From Modestobacter sp. L9-4 (GTDB taxonomy: Bacteria > Actinomycetota > Actinomycetes > Mycobacteriales > Geodermatophilaceae), in NCBI RefSeq assembly GCF_019112525.1, contig NZ_CP077800.1, positions 3,534,001-3,598,000 on the forward strand: a DNA stretch of 64,000 nucleotides. The letters run 5' to 3'. The translations under genes and the position numbers were made by a program. This document shows, in pieces, positions 1 to 8,573 of this stretch (position 1 is the first letter of the stretch; each line of letters opens with the position of its first letter). The notes below the pieces were generated by a model that was given only the letters and a program-made list of their open reading frames with translations, was not told where the DNA came from and did not search any database.

Positions 1-2
1 GG

Positions 3-923
3 GACTGCGCCGGCGCCGTCGACCAGGTGACCGCCTGGACGACGGCGCACGGCGTCGAGCTGGTCGCCAGCACCGAGGACGTGGCCAGGCTGCAGCTGCA
101 GGGGGTCACCCCGGTCGACCTCACCGAGCTGGCGACCAGCTGCGACGGCATCATCGCCCTGGGCGGTGACGGCACGCTGCTCGGCGCGATGCGCCTGGTG
201 GTCGACGACCCCGTCCCGGTGCTGGGCGTCAACTTCGGCCGGCTCGGCTTCCTCACCGAGGTGGAGGGGCGCGAGCTCGAGGGCGCGCTCACCGCGATGG
301 CCGAGGGCCGCTCGACCCTGGAGTCGCGCAGCTGCCTGGTCGTGCGCGGCCCGGGCTGGGAGACCGTGGCCTTCAACGACGTCGTGGTCGCCCGGGTGCC
401 GGGGGAGGGGATGGTCGACGCCACCCTGTCGGTGGCCGGCCGCCGGTACGGGCACTACCGCTGCGACGCGCTGATCATCTCCACCCCCATGGGCTCGACG
501 GCCTACAACTACGCCGCGGGCGGGCCGGTCATGTCCCCGGGTGCCGAGGGCGTGCTGGTCACCCCCTCGGCACCGCTGAACGGCATCGACCGCACGCTGG
601 TGCTGGGTCCGCACGAGCCGCTGCACCTGACGCTGCCGGAGGACGCCGGGCGGCCGGCCGTCGAGGTCGACGGGCTGGTGGTCGGCCGGCTGGGTCCCGG
701 CGACGAGCTGCACGTCTCCGCCCGCGCCGACGCCGGGCTGCTGGTCCGGCTCGACGACTGGCTGGCCGCCGACCGCAGCCGGGTCAAGCTCTCGCTGCTG
801 GACCTGCCGCTGCTGCCCGAGGAGCTGGCCGAGCTGCTGCCCGACGAGCTGCGCCGCCGCCAGCCCGGCGGGGTCACGCCCCCGGGCAGCACCCCCTCCA
901 CGCCGCCGTCCCGGCGCGACTGA
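3..923 (+). CDS. nadK: NAD kinase, 5' end outside window
   Basis: ATP-dependent NAD kinase makes NADP from NAD in the cytoplasm. The GGDGTLL motif of the diacylglycerol-kinase-like fold is present (GGDGTLLGAMR), as is the second family block around the stretch DALIISTPMGSTAYNYAAGGP, which contributes to NAD binding. The frame is open to the left edge without a start. The eight codons before the GTG at 27 read DCAGAVDQ and fit the family, so the gene is taken as truncated by the window rather than starting at 27. The C-terminus carries a Pro/Thr/Ser-rich tail after the conserved domain. The gene converges on the transglutaminase-like gene with an 18-base gap. Confidence 0.93.
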   Translation, partial: DCAGAVDQVTAWTTAHGVELVASTEDVARLQLQGVTPVDLTELATSCDGIIALGGDGTLLGAMRLVVDDPVPVLGVNFGRLGFLTEVEGRELEGALTAMAEGRSTLESRSCLVVRGPGWETVAFNDVVVARVPGEGMVDATLSVAGRRYGHYRCDALIISTPMGSTAYNYAAGGPVMSPGAEGVLVTPSAPLNGIDRTLVLGPHEPLHLTLPEDAGRPAVEVDGLVVGRLGPGDELHVSARADAGLLVRLDDWLAADRSRVKLSLLDLPLLPEELAELLPDELRRRQPGGVTPPGSTPSTPPSRRD

Positions 924-941
924 CCGGGCGGCGAGCGGCCG

Positions 942-1727
942 CTACGGCAGCGGGAAGGGCTCGTCGTCGGGGGCGGGGAGGTCGCCGTCGACGGTGGCGG
1001 TGACGGTCATCCCGACCAGCACGGCCTGCCCGCCGAACAGCGACAGGAACGCGGTGTCGGCGGCGTCGCGGCCCGAGCAGATGCGCACCAGCGCCGACGT
1101 GGGGGCCAGCCGGGTCGCGTCCACGGTCCGCCAGACGCCGTCGACGTCGGCCTCGACCACGGCGTGGAAGTCCATCGGGGACAGCCCCGGGGCGTAGACG
1201 GCGACCAGTCGGGCGGGCACCTCCAGCGCCCGGAGCATCGTGATGGTCAGGTGCGCGTAGTCGCGGCACACGCCCCGGCCCAGCAGCAGGGTGTCGACCG
1301 CGGTGTCGACCGAGCGGCTGGAGCCGGAGACGTAGCTCAGCCGCCGCGCGACCCAGGCGGCGACGGAGGCGACCAGTTCGGCGCGTGGCAGCGACCGGTC
1401 GAACTCGGTGCCGGCGTAGCCCTCCAGCTGGTCCGAGGGGCAGTACCGGCTGGGCCGCACGAACTCCGCCCACTCGGCCGGCGTGACCTCCCGCGGGCTG
1501 CCCGCGGACTCCACCTGCGCGGTGTAGGCGACCACCGTCTCCCCGGCCGGCACCTGCAGCCGGTGCACCCGCGCCCCGGGGACGGCGATCTCCTCGACCG
1601 GCACCGGGGAGCCGCCGCCGAGCACGGTCAGCTGCTCGGTCAGCGGCGCGGCCACGGCGACCTGCAGCAGCGCGGTCGCCGGCGCGGGGGAGGAGACGGT
1701 GAGGGTGCAGGCCACGTCGGTGCGCAT
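942..1727 (-). CDS. Transglutaminase-like cysteine protease-fold protein
   Basis: A 261-residue protein with the transglutaminase core domain in its second half. The expected triad is visible: Cys154 in RGVCRDYA, His188 in DFHAVVEA and Asp203 in VDATR. The N-terminal 90 residues form a beta-rich region typical of the bacterial proteins of this type. No signal peptide or membrane segment is seen, so it is probably cytoplasmic. Members are thought to be peptidases or amide-bond hydrolases; the substrate cannot be deduced. The ATG at 1727 is about 115 bases from the divergent SGNH hydrolase gene. Confidence 0.85.
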   Translation of the reverse strand: MRTDVACTLTVSSPAPATALLQVAVAAPLTEQLTVLGGGSPVPVEEIAVPGARVHRLQVPAGETVVAYTAQVESAGSPREVTPAEWAEFVRPSRYCPSDQLEGYAGTEFDRSLPRAELVASVAAWVARRLSYVSGSSRSVDTAVDTLLLGRGVCRDYAHLTITMLRALEVPARLVAVYAPGLSPMDFHAVVEADVDGVWRTVDATRLAPTSALVRICSGRDAADTAFLSLFGGQAVLVGMTVTATVDGDLPAPDDEPFPLP

Positions 1728-1844
1728 GACCCCAGATCCTCACTGCCGGATGTGTCGGGCAGGAGACGGCTGCGTTGTGCGTTCGGCCACCCGCCTCCGA
1801 CCCCACGTCGTGTGCCGCCGTCCGGGTCGTGGTGCAGTAGGGGC

Positions 1845-2669
1845 GTGCAGCCGGGCAGCGACCGTCGGACGTGGCAGCGCTACATCGCGCTGGGGGACTC
1901 CTTCACCGAGGGGTTGAGCGACCCCGACCCGGGCGGCCCCGACGCCTTCCGCGGCTGGGCCGACCGGCTGGCCGAGCACCTCGCCGCCGCCGCGCCCACG
2001 GGCACGGTCGAGTACGCCAACCTGGCGATCCGCGGCCGGCTGCTGCCCCAGGTGCTCGCCGAGCAGGTGCCCGTCGCGCTGGCCGCGCAGCCGGACCTGG
2101 TGAGCCTGGTCGCCGGCGGCAACGACCTGCTGCGGCCGGGCGCGGACCCCGACCGGCTGGCCGCGGACCTCGAGGCGGCGGTGGTGCGCTTCCGGGAGGC
2201 CGGGGCCGACGTCCTGCTGGCCACCGGCGTCGACCCGCGGCAGACCCCGATCATCCGGCGCACCCGCGGCCGGGTCGCGGTGTTCAACTCCCACCTGTGG
2301 TCGATCGCCGCCCGGCAGGGCGCCGTGGTGCTCGACCAGTGGGGCGCGGCGTGGGTCCAGGACGCCCGGATGTGGGACCAGGGCGACCGCATCCACCTCA
2401 CCGTCGAGGGACACCGGCGCACCGCGCTGGCGGCCGCCGCGGCACTGGGCGTGCCGGTCGACGGGGACGGCACCGACTGGCGGACGCCGCTGGAACCGGC
2501 CCCGCCGCGGCCGACCCGCGAGGTGCTGGCACAGGAGGCCGCCTGGGTGCGCGGCTTCGTGGTGCCGTGGATCGGCCGGCGGCTGCGCGGACGCTCCTCC
2601 GGGGACGGCCGGACGCCGAAGCGGCCCGACCTGCAGCCCGTGCACGCCCCCGCCGCACGCGTCGGCTGA
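1845..2669 (+). CDS. SGNH/GDSL-type lipase or esterase
   Basis: A 274-residue hydrolase of the SGNH superfamily. Block I is ALGDSFTEG with the nucleophile Ser near residue 20, block III is GGND, and block V is DRIHLTVEGH with the catalytic Asp and His. There is no signal peptide, so it should be intracellular; actinobacterial relatives are annotated as lipases or esterases. The GTG at 1845 is chosen because it leaves a short N-terminus before the GDS motif; the frame is open far upstream but that part lies antisense to the transglutaminase gene. The Pro/Arg-rich C-terminus looks disordered. Confidence 0.85.
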   Translation: MQPGSDRRTWQRYIALGDSFTEGLSDPDPGGPDAFRGWADRLAEHLAAAAPTGTVEYANLAIRGRLLPQVLAEQVPVALAAQPDLVSLVAGGNDLLRPGADPDRLAADLEAAVVRFREAGADVLLATGVDPRQTPIIRRTRGRVAVFNSHLWSIAARQGAVVLDQWGAAWVQDARMWDQGDRIHLTVEGHRRTALAAAAALGVPVDGDGTDWRTPLEPAPPRPTREVLAQEAAWVRGFVVPWIGRRLRGRSSGDGRTPKRPDLQPVHAPAARVG

Positions 2670-2671
2670 AC

Positions 2672-2698
2672 GGACCGGCCGGCGTCGCCGGCCGGTCC
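2672..2698. terminator. Bidirectional hairpin terminator
   Basis: A perfect 12-bp inverted repeat (2672-2683 with 2687-2698, loop of 3) lies in the 38-base gap between convergent genes. Confidence 0.7.
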
Positions 2699-2707
2699 AC
2701 CCGGGCC

Positions 2708-5047
2708 TCAGGTGCGGCCGACCTCCGGGAGGTCACCGGTCGCGGGCGGGCCGAGGCGCTGGGTGAAGGACTCCAGCCACGGGCGCAGCCCGGACAGGTC
2801 GGTGGCGTCGGCGCCGAGGTCGCGCAGGTCGCCGATCTCGGCGGCCTCCCGCGGCTCGGGCACGAACGGGTCGGCGACGCCGTTGGCGGCCAGCAGCTCG
2901 CGCAGCTCCAGGAAGGCGCGCGAGGGCCGGATCACCGAGGGGTCGAAGTCGCCGTCCACGGCGGGCTCCGGCTCCGGCTCCGGCTCGGGCTCGGCAGCCG
3001 GGGCGGGGAAGACCCCGGTGCCCGGCAGTGCGAAGGCGTCCAGCTCCGGGACGGCCGCCGTGCCCCGCGCCGGCTCCGGGGTCCAGCGGGAACCGGCCTG
3101 CTCGCCGTCCTCGCCGCCACCCAGCGCTGCGTCGTCCAGCTCGTCGTCGTCCAGCTCGTCGACGTCGCTGAGGACGTCGGCCGGCAGCGCGAACGGCGCG
3201 TCGAAGGCCAGCGAGCCGGGCAGGCCCGTGGGCGTCGGGCCGGTGGGCGGACCGGTGAGCTGGCTGAGGTCCGGCGGGGCGTCCAGGTCCTCCAGCTCGC
3301 GGGCCGGCAGCGGTGCCGGGCGGCCGAAGGCGTAGCCCTGGGCCATCGAGCAGCCGTGCTCGAGCAGCCACTTGGCCTGCTCGCCGTCCTCGATGCCCTC
3401 GGCGATGACCTGCAGGCCCATGCCGGCGCCCAGCTGCAGCAGCCCCTGCACCAGCGCCGCGGTCGCCGGCTGCCCGACGACGTCGGCGACGAAGGAGCGG
3501 TCGATCTTCAGCGTGTGGATCGGCAGCCGGTGCAGCGCGGTGATCGCGGAGTAACCGGTGCCGAAGTCGTCCAGCGCCAGCGTCACGCCGGTCTCGGTGA
3601 CCGAGTCGACCGCGTGCAGCGTGGCGTCGGCGGCGAACAGCGCCGTCGACTCGGTGATCTCCAGCTCCAGCCGCTCCGGCGCCAGGCCGGACTGGGCCAG
3701 CGCGTCGGCGACCAGCTCCACGAAGCCCGCCTCGGCCAGGTGCCGGGCGGAGATGTTGACGTGCACGCGCAGCTCGGGGTCCCAGCCGGCGGCGTCCCAG
3801 CAGGCCTGGTGGAGCACCCAGGCGCCCAGCCGGGAGGTGAGCCGGTTGTCCTCGGCCGCGGAGAGGAACGCCGCGGGCGGGAGCAGCCCGCGGGTGGGGT
3901 GCTGCCAGCGGATGAGCGCCTCGTAGCCCAGCAGGTGCTCGTCGGACAGCGCGACGATCGGTTGGTAGAACAGCCGCAGCTCGCCGGACTCCAGCGCGTG
4001 GCGCAGGTCGGTCTCCAGCTGCAGCTGGTCGACGTAGCCCTCGGTCAGGTCGCCGTCGTGCAGCTCGATCCGGCCCCGGCCACCGCTGGCCTTGGCCCGG
4101 GCGAGCGCGCCGTGCGCCTGGCGCAGCAGCGCCTCGGGGGAGATGTCCGAGCCCAGGGTCATGCCGACGCTGGCGGACAGGGTGATCTCCCGGCCCTGCA
4201 CGTGGAAGGGCTCGTCGAGCACGCTGAGCAGGCGGTCGGCCAGGGTGCGCAGCGCCTCGACGTCCTCGACGTCCTCGGCGAGCACGAGGAACTCGTCGGC
4301 ACCGAAGCGCACGGCGGTGTCCTCGACGCGGGTGCTCCAGCGCAGCCGGTCGGCGACCTGGCACAGCAGCTGGTCCCCGCCCTCGTGGCCGAGGGAGTCG
4401 TTGACCGCGGTGAACCGGTCGATGTCCAGGTGGAGCAGGCCGACCTGGGTCTCGCGGCGTCCGGAGACGGCGAGGGCGTGCTGCAGCCGCTCGGTGAGCG
4501 CGCGGCGGTTGGGCAGGCCGGTGAGCGGGTCGATGAAGGCGCGGCGCACCAGGTCGTCCTCGGCCCGGCGGCGGTCGGTCACGTCGACCAGGGACAGGAC
4601 GACGAAGTGCAGGTCGCCGTTGCTGCGGTGGATGAGCTCGCGGCTCTGCTCGACCCACAGGCTCTCGCCGTCGGCGCGCTGCAGCCGGCGCTCGCCGAGG
4701 ACCTGCAGCTGCGGGTCCAGCAGCGTGGTGCCCAGCACGTGCTCGGCGGCCAGGTCGCCCAGCGGGACGTCGTCGGGGTGGGTGAGCAGGTCCAGGTGCC
4801 GGCCGACGAGCTCGCCGGAGGTGCGGCCGGTGAGCTCGCACAGGGCGGGGTTCACGACGAGCAGCCGGCCGCCGGCGTCGACGACGGCCTGGGCGACCGG
4901 CGCGGAGAGGAACAGCGCCCGGAAGAGCTGTCCCCGGTCGGCCAGCAGGACGTCGGCCGCGCGCAGCCGCTGCCCGGCCGTGCCGTCGGGCGCGGCCGCC
5001 CGCGGCGACTCGGGAACAGAGGTGGTCACCTCGACAGCCTCGCCCAT
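2708..5047 (-). CDS. PAS-GGDEF-EAL cyclic-di-GMP signalling protein
   Basis: A 779-residue cytoplasmic protein for c-di-GMP turnover. Domains in order: PAS (about 40-160), GGDEF (about 165-330), EAL (about 345-590), then an acidic Pro/Glu-rich linker with a PEPEPEPEPEP run and a conserved-looking C-terminal segment. The cyclase signature reads FGADEF instead of GGDEF, so the cyclase half may be weak or inactive. The phosphodiesterase half keeps YEALIRW, LEITES, LDDFGTGYS, LKIDRSFV and AEGIED and should be active. ATG 5047 is preferred over an in-frame TTG at 5068. The ligand of the PAS domain is unknown. Confidence 0.88.
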   Translation of the reverse strand: MGEAVEVTTSVPESPRAAAPDGTAGQRLRAADVLLADRGQLFRALFLSAPVAQAVVDAGGRLLVVNPALCELTGRTSGELVGRHLDLLTHPDDVPLGDLAAEHVLGTTLLDPQLQVLGERRLQRADGESLWVEQSRELIHRSNGDLHFVVLSLVDVTDRRRAEDDLVRRAFIDPLTGLPNRRALTERLQHALAVSGRRETQVGLLHLDIDRFTAVNDSLGHEGGDQLLCQVADRLRWSTRVEDTAVRFGADEFLVLAEDVEDVEALRTLADRLLSVLDEPFHVQGREITLSASVGMTLGSDISPEALLRQAHGALARAKASGGRGRIELHDGDLTEGYVDQLQLETDLRHALESGELRLFYQPIVALSDEHLLGYEALIRWQHPTRGLLPPAAFLSAAEDNRLTSRLGAWVLHQACWDAAGWDPELRVHVNISARHLAEAGFVELVADALAQSGLAPERLELEITESTALFAADATLHAVDSVTETGVTLALDDFGTGYSAITALHRLPIHTLKIDRSFVADVVGQPATAALVQGLLQLGAGMGLQVIAEGIEDGEQAKWLLEHGCSMAQGYAFGRPAPLPARELEDLDAPPDLSQLTGPPTGPTPTGLPGSLAFDAPFALPADVLSDVDELDDDELDDAALGGGEDGEQAGSRWTPEPARGTAAVPELDAFALPGTGVFPAPAAEPEPEPEPEPAVDGDFDPSVIRPSRAFLELRELLAANGVADPFVPEPREAAEIGDLRDLGADATDLSGLRPWLESFTQRLGPPATGDLPEVGRT

Positions 5048-5203
5048 GACGGCGTCCCAGCCGCGCAACCTGGCCCGCGCCCATGTGTTCGTGCCGTCAC
5101 GTCGGGTGAGAAGTCGTCCCTCGGGTCACACGGTGCCCGTTGCGTCCCACGGTGCACTCCCCGGGAGGCCGGCGGCGGGCGCCGCCGGCCTGCCGGACGG
5201 GGG

Positions 5204-5503
5204 TCAGGAGACGGTGACCCCGGGGGAGAAGGCCACGTAGCCGGCGAAGTCGCGGCCGACCCGCTCCACTGCGGACGGCTTCAGGTCCGGGTAGCTCCAG
5301 GCGCCGTCCTTCGTGGTGCCGTCGGGGGTCACGACGTCCCAGTACTGGGCCGCGCCCTTCCACGGGCAGGTGTAGGGCGTCGCGCTCTCGGTGAACGTGC
5401 CCGGGGTGAGGGCCGACGGCGGGAAGTACCAGTTGCCCTCGATCTTCACCAGCTCGTCCTCGGTCGCCTCGGCGACGACGGTGCCGTTCACGGTGGCGCG
5501 CAT
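5204..5503 (-). CDS. DUF427 domain protein
   Basis: A 99-residue single-domain protein of the DUF427 family, with the family features WYFPP, TPYTCPWKGAAQYWDV and WSYPDLKP. The ATG follows a perfect AGGAGG about five bases upstream. The molecular function of the family is not established. It stands alone, divergent from the flavin oxidoreductase gene. Confidence 0.9.
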   Translation of the reverse strand: MRATVNGTVVAEATEDELVKIEGNWYFPPSALTPGTFTESATPYTCPWKGAAQYWDVVTPDGTTKDGAWSYPDLKPSAVERVGRDFAGYVAFSPGVTVS

Positions 5504-5599
5504 GGGTCCTCCTGGGGTCGGCGGGCGGCGGGTGTGCCGCCCGACACGTCCGGGCCAACGCGCGGACTCCCCGATGTGATCCCCGGGAGCGGGAACACT

Positions 5600-5629
5600 C
5601 TTGCCTGCGCGGGTGCTTGCGCAGGCAAG
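5600..5629. promoter_or_regulatory. Inverted repeat upstream of flavin oxidoreductase gene
   Basis: A perfect 11-bp inverted repeat (CTTGCCTGCGC, 8-base spacer, GCGCAGGCAAG) ends 20 bases before the GTG at 5650. Size and position suit a repressor operator or a leader hairpin. No regulator gene is adjacent. Confidence 0.45.
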
Positions 5630-5649
5630 GACAACGAGAGGTGAGTGCA

Positions 5650-6681
5650 GTGGACAAGAAGATCGGGTTCCTGAACTTCGGGCACTGGCAGCCCATCCCG
5701 GGTTCCCAGGTGCGCACCGCGGCGGACACGATGCTGCAGACGATCGAGCTGGCCGAGGCCGCCGAGGAGCTGGGCGTCGACGGCGCCTACGTACGGGTGC
5801 ACCACTTCGCCCGCCAGCTGTCCTCGCCGTTCCCGCTGCTCGCCGCGATCGGTGCGCGCACCCGGCGTATCGAGATCGGCACCGGCGTCATCGACATGCG
5901 CTACGAGAACCCGCTGTACATGGCTGAGGAGGCGGCCGCGGCCGACCTGATCAGCGCCGGGCGGCTCCAGCTCGGCGTGAGCCGGGGGTCACCCGAGACG
6001 GCGCTGCGCGGCTCCGAGGCGTTCGGCTACGTGCCCGCCGACGGCACCGACGACGGCCAGCTGGCGCGGGAGAAGACCGGGCTGTTCCTGGCCGCGATCA
6101 GCGGTGCGACGGTCGTCGACGCCGACCCGCGGATGACCCGCGGGAGCGCGCGGCTCGCCGTCCAGCCGCAGTCGCCGGGTCTGCGTGAGCGGATCTGGTG
6201 GGGCTCGGGCACCCGCAGCACCGCCGTGTGGACCGCCCAGCAGGGCATGAACCTGATGAGCTCCACGCTGCTGTCCGAGGACACCGGGGTGCCCTTCGAC
6301 GAGCTGCAGGCCGAGCAGATCGCCCTGTACCGCGCCGCCTGGGACGAGGCCGGCTGGACCCACGAGCCGCGGGTGTCGGTGAGCCGGTCGGTCATGCCGA
6401 TCACCACCGACGAGGACCGCGCCTACTTCGGTGCCGACCGGGGGAGCGAGGACCAGGTCGGCATCCTCGGCGGCGTCCGGTCGCGGTTCGGCAAGAGCTA
6501 CGCCGGTGAGCCCGATGAGCTGGCCGAGCAGCTGTCCAAGGACATGGCCGTGCGCGAGGCCGACACCCTCCTGCTGACCATCCCCAACATGCTCGGCGTC
6601 GACTACAACGCCCGGCTGCTGGAGATCGTCACCAAGGAGGTCGCACCGGCGATCGGTTGGGTCCACCCCGACAAGCGTTGA
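5650..6681 (+). CDS. LLM-class flavin-dependent oxidoreductase
   Basis: A 343-residue bacterial luciferase-like monooxygenase-fold protein, which uses FMN or F420. It opens with KKIGFLNFGHWQP and contains the family strand ARTRRIEIGTGVIDMRYENPLYMAEEAAAADLISAGRLQLGVSRG. GTG 5650 is chosen because GAGAGG lies eight bases upstream; GTG 5641 and TTG 5617 are in frame but have poorer spacing. The substrate is unknown. The gene is single and ends in a hairpin before the aldo/keto reductase gene. Confidence 0.86.
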   Translation: MDKKIGFLNFGHWQPIPGSQVRTAADTMLQTIELAEAAEELGVDGAYVRVHHFARQLSSPFPLLAAIGARTRRIEIGTGVIDMRYENPLYMAEEAAAADLISAGRLQLGVSRGSPETALRGSEAFGYVPADGTDDGQLAREKTGLFLAAISGATVVDADPRMTRGSARLAVQPQSPGLRERIWWGSGTRSTAVWTAQQGMNLMSSTLLSEDTGVPFDELQAEQIALYRAAWDEAGWTHEPRVSVSRSVMPITTDEDRAYFGADRGSEDQVGILGGVRSRFGKSYAGEPDELAEQLSKDMAVREADTLLLTIPNMLGVDYNARLLEIVTKEVAPAIGWVHPDKR

Positions 6682-6693
6682 TCTCGGTCTGCA

Positions 6694-6728
6694 ACCATCC
6701 CCGTCGAACGCGGTTCGGCGGGGGTGGT
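6694..6728 (+). terminator. Hairpin terminator
   Basis: A 16-bp stem with two G-U pairs (6694-6709 with 6713-6728, loop of 3) starts 13 bases after the flavin oxidoreductase stop codon and ends 18 bases before the next ATG. Confidence 0.6.
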
Positions 6729-6746
6729 CGCGGTAAGTGACAGCGC

Positions 6747-7769
6747 ATGGAGATGCGCACGCTCGGTCGTACCGGCGTCAAGGTCAGCCCGCTCTGCCTC
6801 GGCGCGATGATGTTCGGCGCCTGGGGCAACACCGATCACGAGGACTCGATCCGGATCGTCCACACCGCCCTCGACGGCGGGATCAACTTCGTCGACACCG
6901 CCGACGTCTACGCCCGCGGGGAGTCCGAGGAGATCATCGGCAAGGCCCTGCTCGGCCGGCGGGACGACGTCGTGCTGGCCACCAAGGCCCACGGCGTGAT
7001 GGGCGAGGACCCCAACCACCAGGGCAACAGCCGCCGCTGGCTGGTCCGCGAGGTCGAGGACAGCCTGCGCCGGCTGCAGACCGACTGGATCGACCTCTAC
7101 CAGATCCACCGCCCCTCCCCGGACACCGACATCGAGGAGACCCTCGACGCGCTGACCGACCTGCAGCGCGCGGGCAAGATCCGCTACTTCGGCTCCTCGA
7201 CCTTCCCGGCGTCGGAGATCGTGCAGGCCCAGTGGGCGGCCGAGAAGCGGCACAGCGGCCGGTTCGTCACCGAGCAGCCGCCGTACTCCCTGCTGGTGCG
7301 CGGCATCGAGACCGAGATCCTGCCGGTCGCCCAGCAGTACGGCATGGGCGTGCTCCCGTGGAGCCCGCTGGCCGGGGGCTGGCTGTCGGGCAAGTGGCGC
7401 AAGGGCGCCGACGCCCCGGAGAGCAGCCGCTCGGCCCGGATGGCCGGCCGCTACGACCTCTCCGACCCGGTCAACCAGCGCAAGCTGGACGCCGCCGACG
7501 CCCTGGCCACCCTGGCCGAGGACAACGGCATGACGCTGGTCGAGCTGGCGATCGCGTTCGTGATGAACCACCCGGGCGTCACCTCGGCGATCATCGGCCC
7601 GCGCACCATGGACCAGCTGACCACCCAGCTGCCCGCCGCCGACGTCGTCCTCAGCACCGAGGTGCTCGACGCGATCGACGCGATCGTCCCGCCGGGCACG
7701 AACATCCGGGCCGACGACGCCGGCTACCAGCCCCCGTCGCTCACCGACGCCTCGCTGCGCCGCCGCTGA
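6747..7769 (+). CDS. Aldo/keto reductase
   Basis: A 340-residue NADPH-dependent aldo/keto reductase (TIM barrel). The start MRTLGRTGVKVSPLCLGAMMFG is the usual N-terminus of the voltage-gated K-channel beta/YhdN-type subgroup. The catalytic tetrad can be placed: Asp and Tyr in DTADVY, Lys in ATKAHG and His in YQIHRP. The C-terminal IIGPRTMDQL is the dinucleotide-binding block. The substrate is not predictable. ATG 6747 or the next ATG two codons on are both plausible. Confidence 0.9.
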   Translation: MEMRTLGRTGVKVSPLCLGAMMFGAWGNTDHEDSIRIVHTALDGGINFVDTADVYARGESEEIIGKALLGRRDDVVLATKAHGVMGEDPNHQGNSRRWLVREVEDSLRRLQTDWIDLYQIHRPSPDTDIEETLDALTDLQRAGKIRYFGSSTFPASEIVQAQWAAEKRHSGRFVTEQPPYSLLVRGIETEILPVAQQYGMGVLPWSPLAGGWLSGKWRKGADAPESSRSARMAGRYDLSDPVNQRKLDAADALATLAEDNGMTLVELAIAFVMNHPGVTSAIIGPRTMDQLTTQLPAADVVLSTEVLDAIDAIVPPGTNIRADDAGYQPPSLTDASLRRR

Positions 7770-7779
7770 CCCCACCGTC

Positions 7780-7826
7780 GTGCGCTGACGGTCGTCTCCC
7801 GAGCGCGGAGACGACCGTCGGCGCAC
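7780..7826. repeat. Long palindromic hairpin, copy 1
   Basis: A 20-bp stem with one G-U pair (GTGCGCTGACGGTCGTCTCC at 7780-7799 with 7807-7826, loop of 7), placed 10 bases after the aldo/keto reductase stop. A closely related palindrome is at 8507-8561. It can serve as a terminator, but its repetition suggests a dispersed element. Confidence 0.75.
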
Positions 7827-7864
7827 ACCCGCGGGCCTGTGCCGGCGGTGCGATGCTGCACCGC

Positions 7865-8500
7865 GTGGACCTCCGCGCACGCGTGGCCGACACCACGCCC
7901 TCGGACGACGAGCGCTGGAGCGCGGCGCTGGCCCAGGTGGCCCGCCGTGCACCCCGCACGGAGGAGGGCGTCCGCCGCGGCCCGCGTCAGCTGACCTGGC
8001 TGTCGACGGTGGTCGGCGTCCTGACGGTGCTCAGCTCCGTGCTGCTGGTGCTCCAACTGCTGGGTGGCGGACCGTCCTGGCGCCAGACGCTCGCCGGGGT
8101 GGCCGCCGTCTCGCTGGTGGTGCTGTGCCTGGCCGGCGCGGTGCTCGCCTGGAGCGGCGGCACGCTGCACAACTCATGGCAGGACGTGCAGAAGGAGCTG
8201 ACCCGGGCTCAACGCCGACACGTGGCCCGGCAGCTGCGCGGTCGTGTCCCGGTCGATCCGGCGCACGTGCCGCTCGTGCGGGAGTGGGCGTGGCAGCAGA
8301 TGAGGCAGGTGCCCCTCGTCCTGCTGGCATTCGGTGTGCAGCAGGGGCGGATGGGCGACCTCCACGCTCGCGATGCGTTCCTCCACTGGTTCGGGGTGGG
8401 CACTCTCGTCGTGTGGCTGGTCCTGCTCGGCCGGACGGCCGTCGAGCTGCGGCGGGTGCGGCGGTTCGTGCACGCGCACCCGGAACCGCCTCGCGGCTGA
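7865..8500 (+). CDS. Membrane protein, paralogue of the 9893-10564 gene
   Basis: A 211-residue protein of unknown function. After a polar N-terminus containing DDERW there are hydrophobic segments at about 43-65 and 71-90, a polar loop ending GRVPVDPAHVPL, and two further segments at about 135-155 and 165-185, then a basic tail. The same plan, with matching DDERW, TRAQR, GRVPVDP and VLLGR blocks, recurs in the gene at 9893-10564. GTG 7865 is preferred because the paralogue has a GTG at the same place; ATG 7853 is possible. Confidence 0.7.
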   Translation: MDLRARVADTTPSDDERWSAALAQVARRAPRTEEGVRRGPRQLTWLSTVVGVLTVLSSVLLVLQLLGGGPSWRQTLAGVAAVSLVVLCLAGAVLAWSGGTLHNSWQDVQKELTRAQRRHVARQLRGRVPVDPAHVPLVREWAWQQMRQVPLVLLAFGVQQGRMGDLHARDAFLHWFGVGTLVVWLVLLGRTAVELRRVRRFVHAHPEPPRG

Positions 8501-8506
8501 GCGCGC

Positions 8507-8561
8507 GGGTGTGCGCTGACGGTCGTCTCCGGAGCGGGGAGGCGACCGCCAGCGCACACCC
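8507..8561. repeat. Long palindromic hairpin, copy 2
   Basis: A 24-bp stem (8507-8530 with 8538-8561, loop of 7) with one G-U pair and one mismatch; it contains the same 20-base arm as the copy at 7780. It lies between the convergent ends of the membrane protein gene (8500) and the protease gene (8574), so it can act as a bidirectional terminator. Confidence 0.75.
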
Positions 8562-8573
8562 GGCGGCCGCTGG

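Noticed and set aside
3-26. Start of NAD kinase at GTG 27
   Set aside because: The codons before it continue the family sequence, and the enzyme would lack its N-terminal strand; the gene is cut by the window edge.
1871-5644. A 1257-codon open frame on the plus strand
   Set aside because: It runs antisense through the GGDEF-EAL gene and in another frame of the SGNH gene; composition is Arg/Gly/Gln-rich as expected for shadows in GC-rich DNA and no domain is seen.
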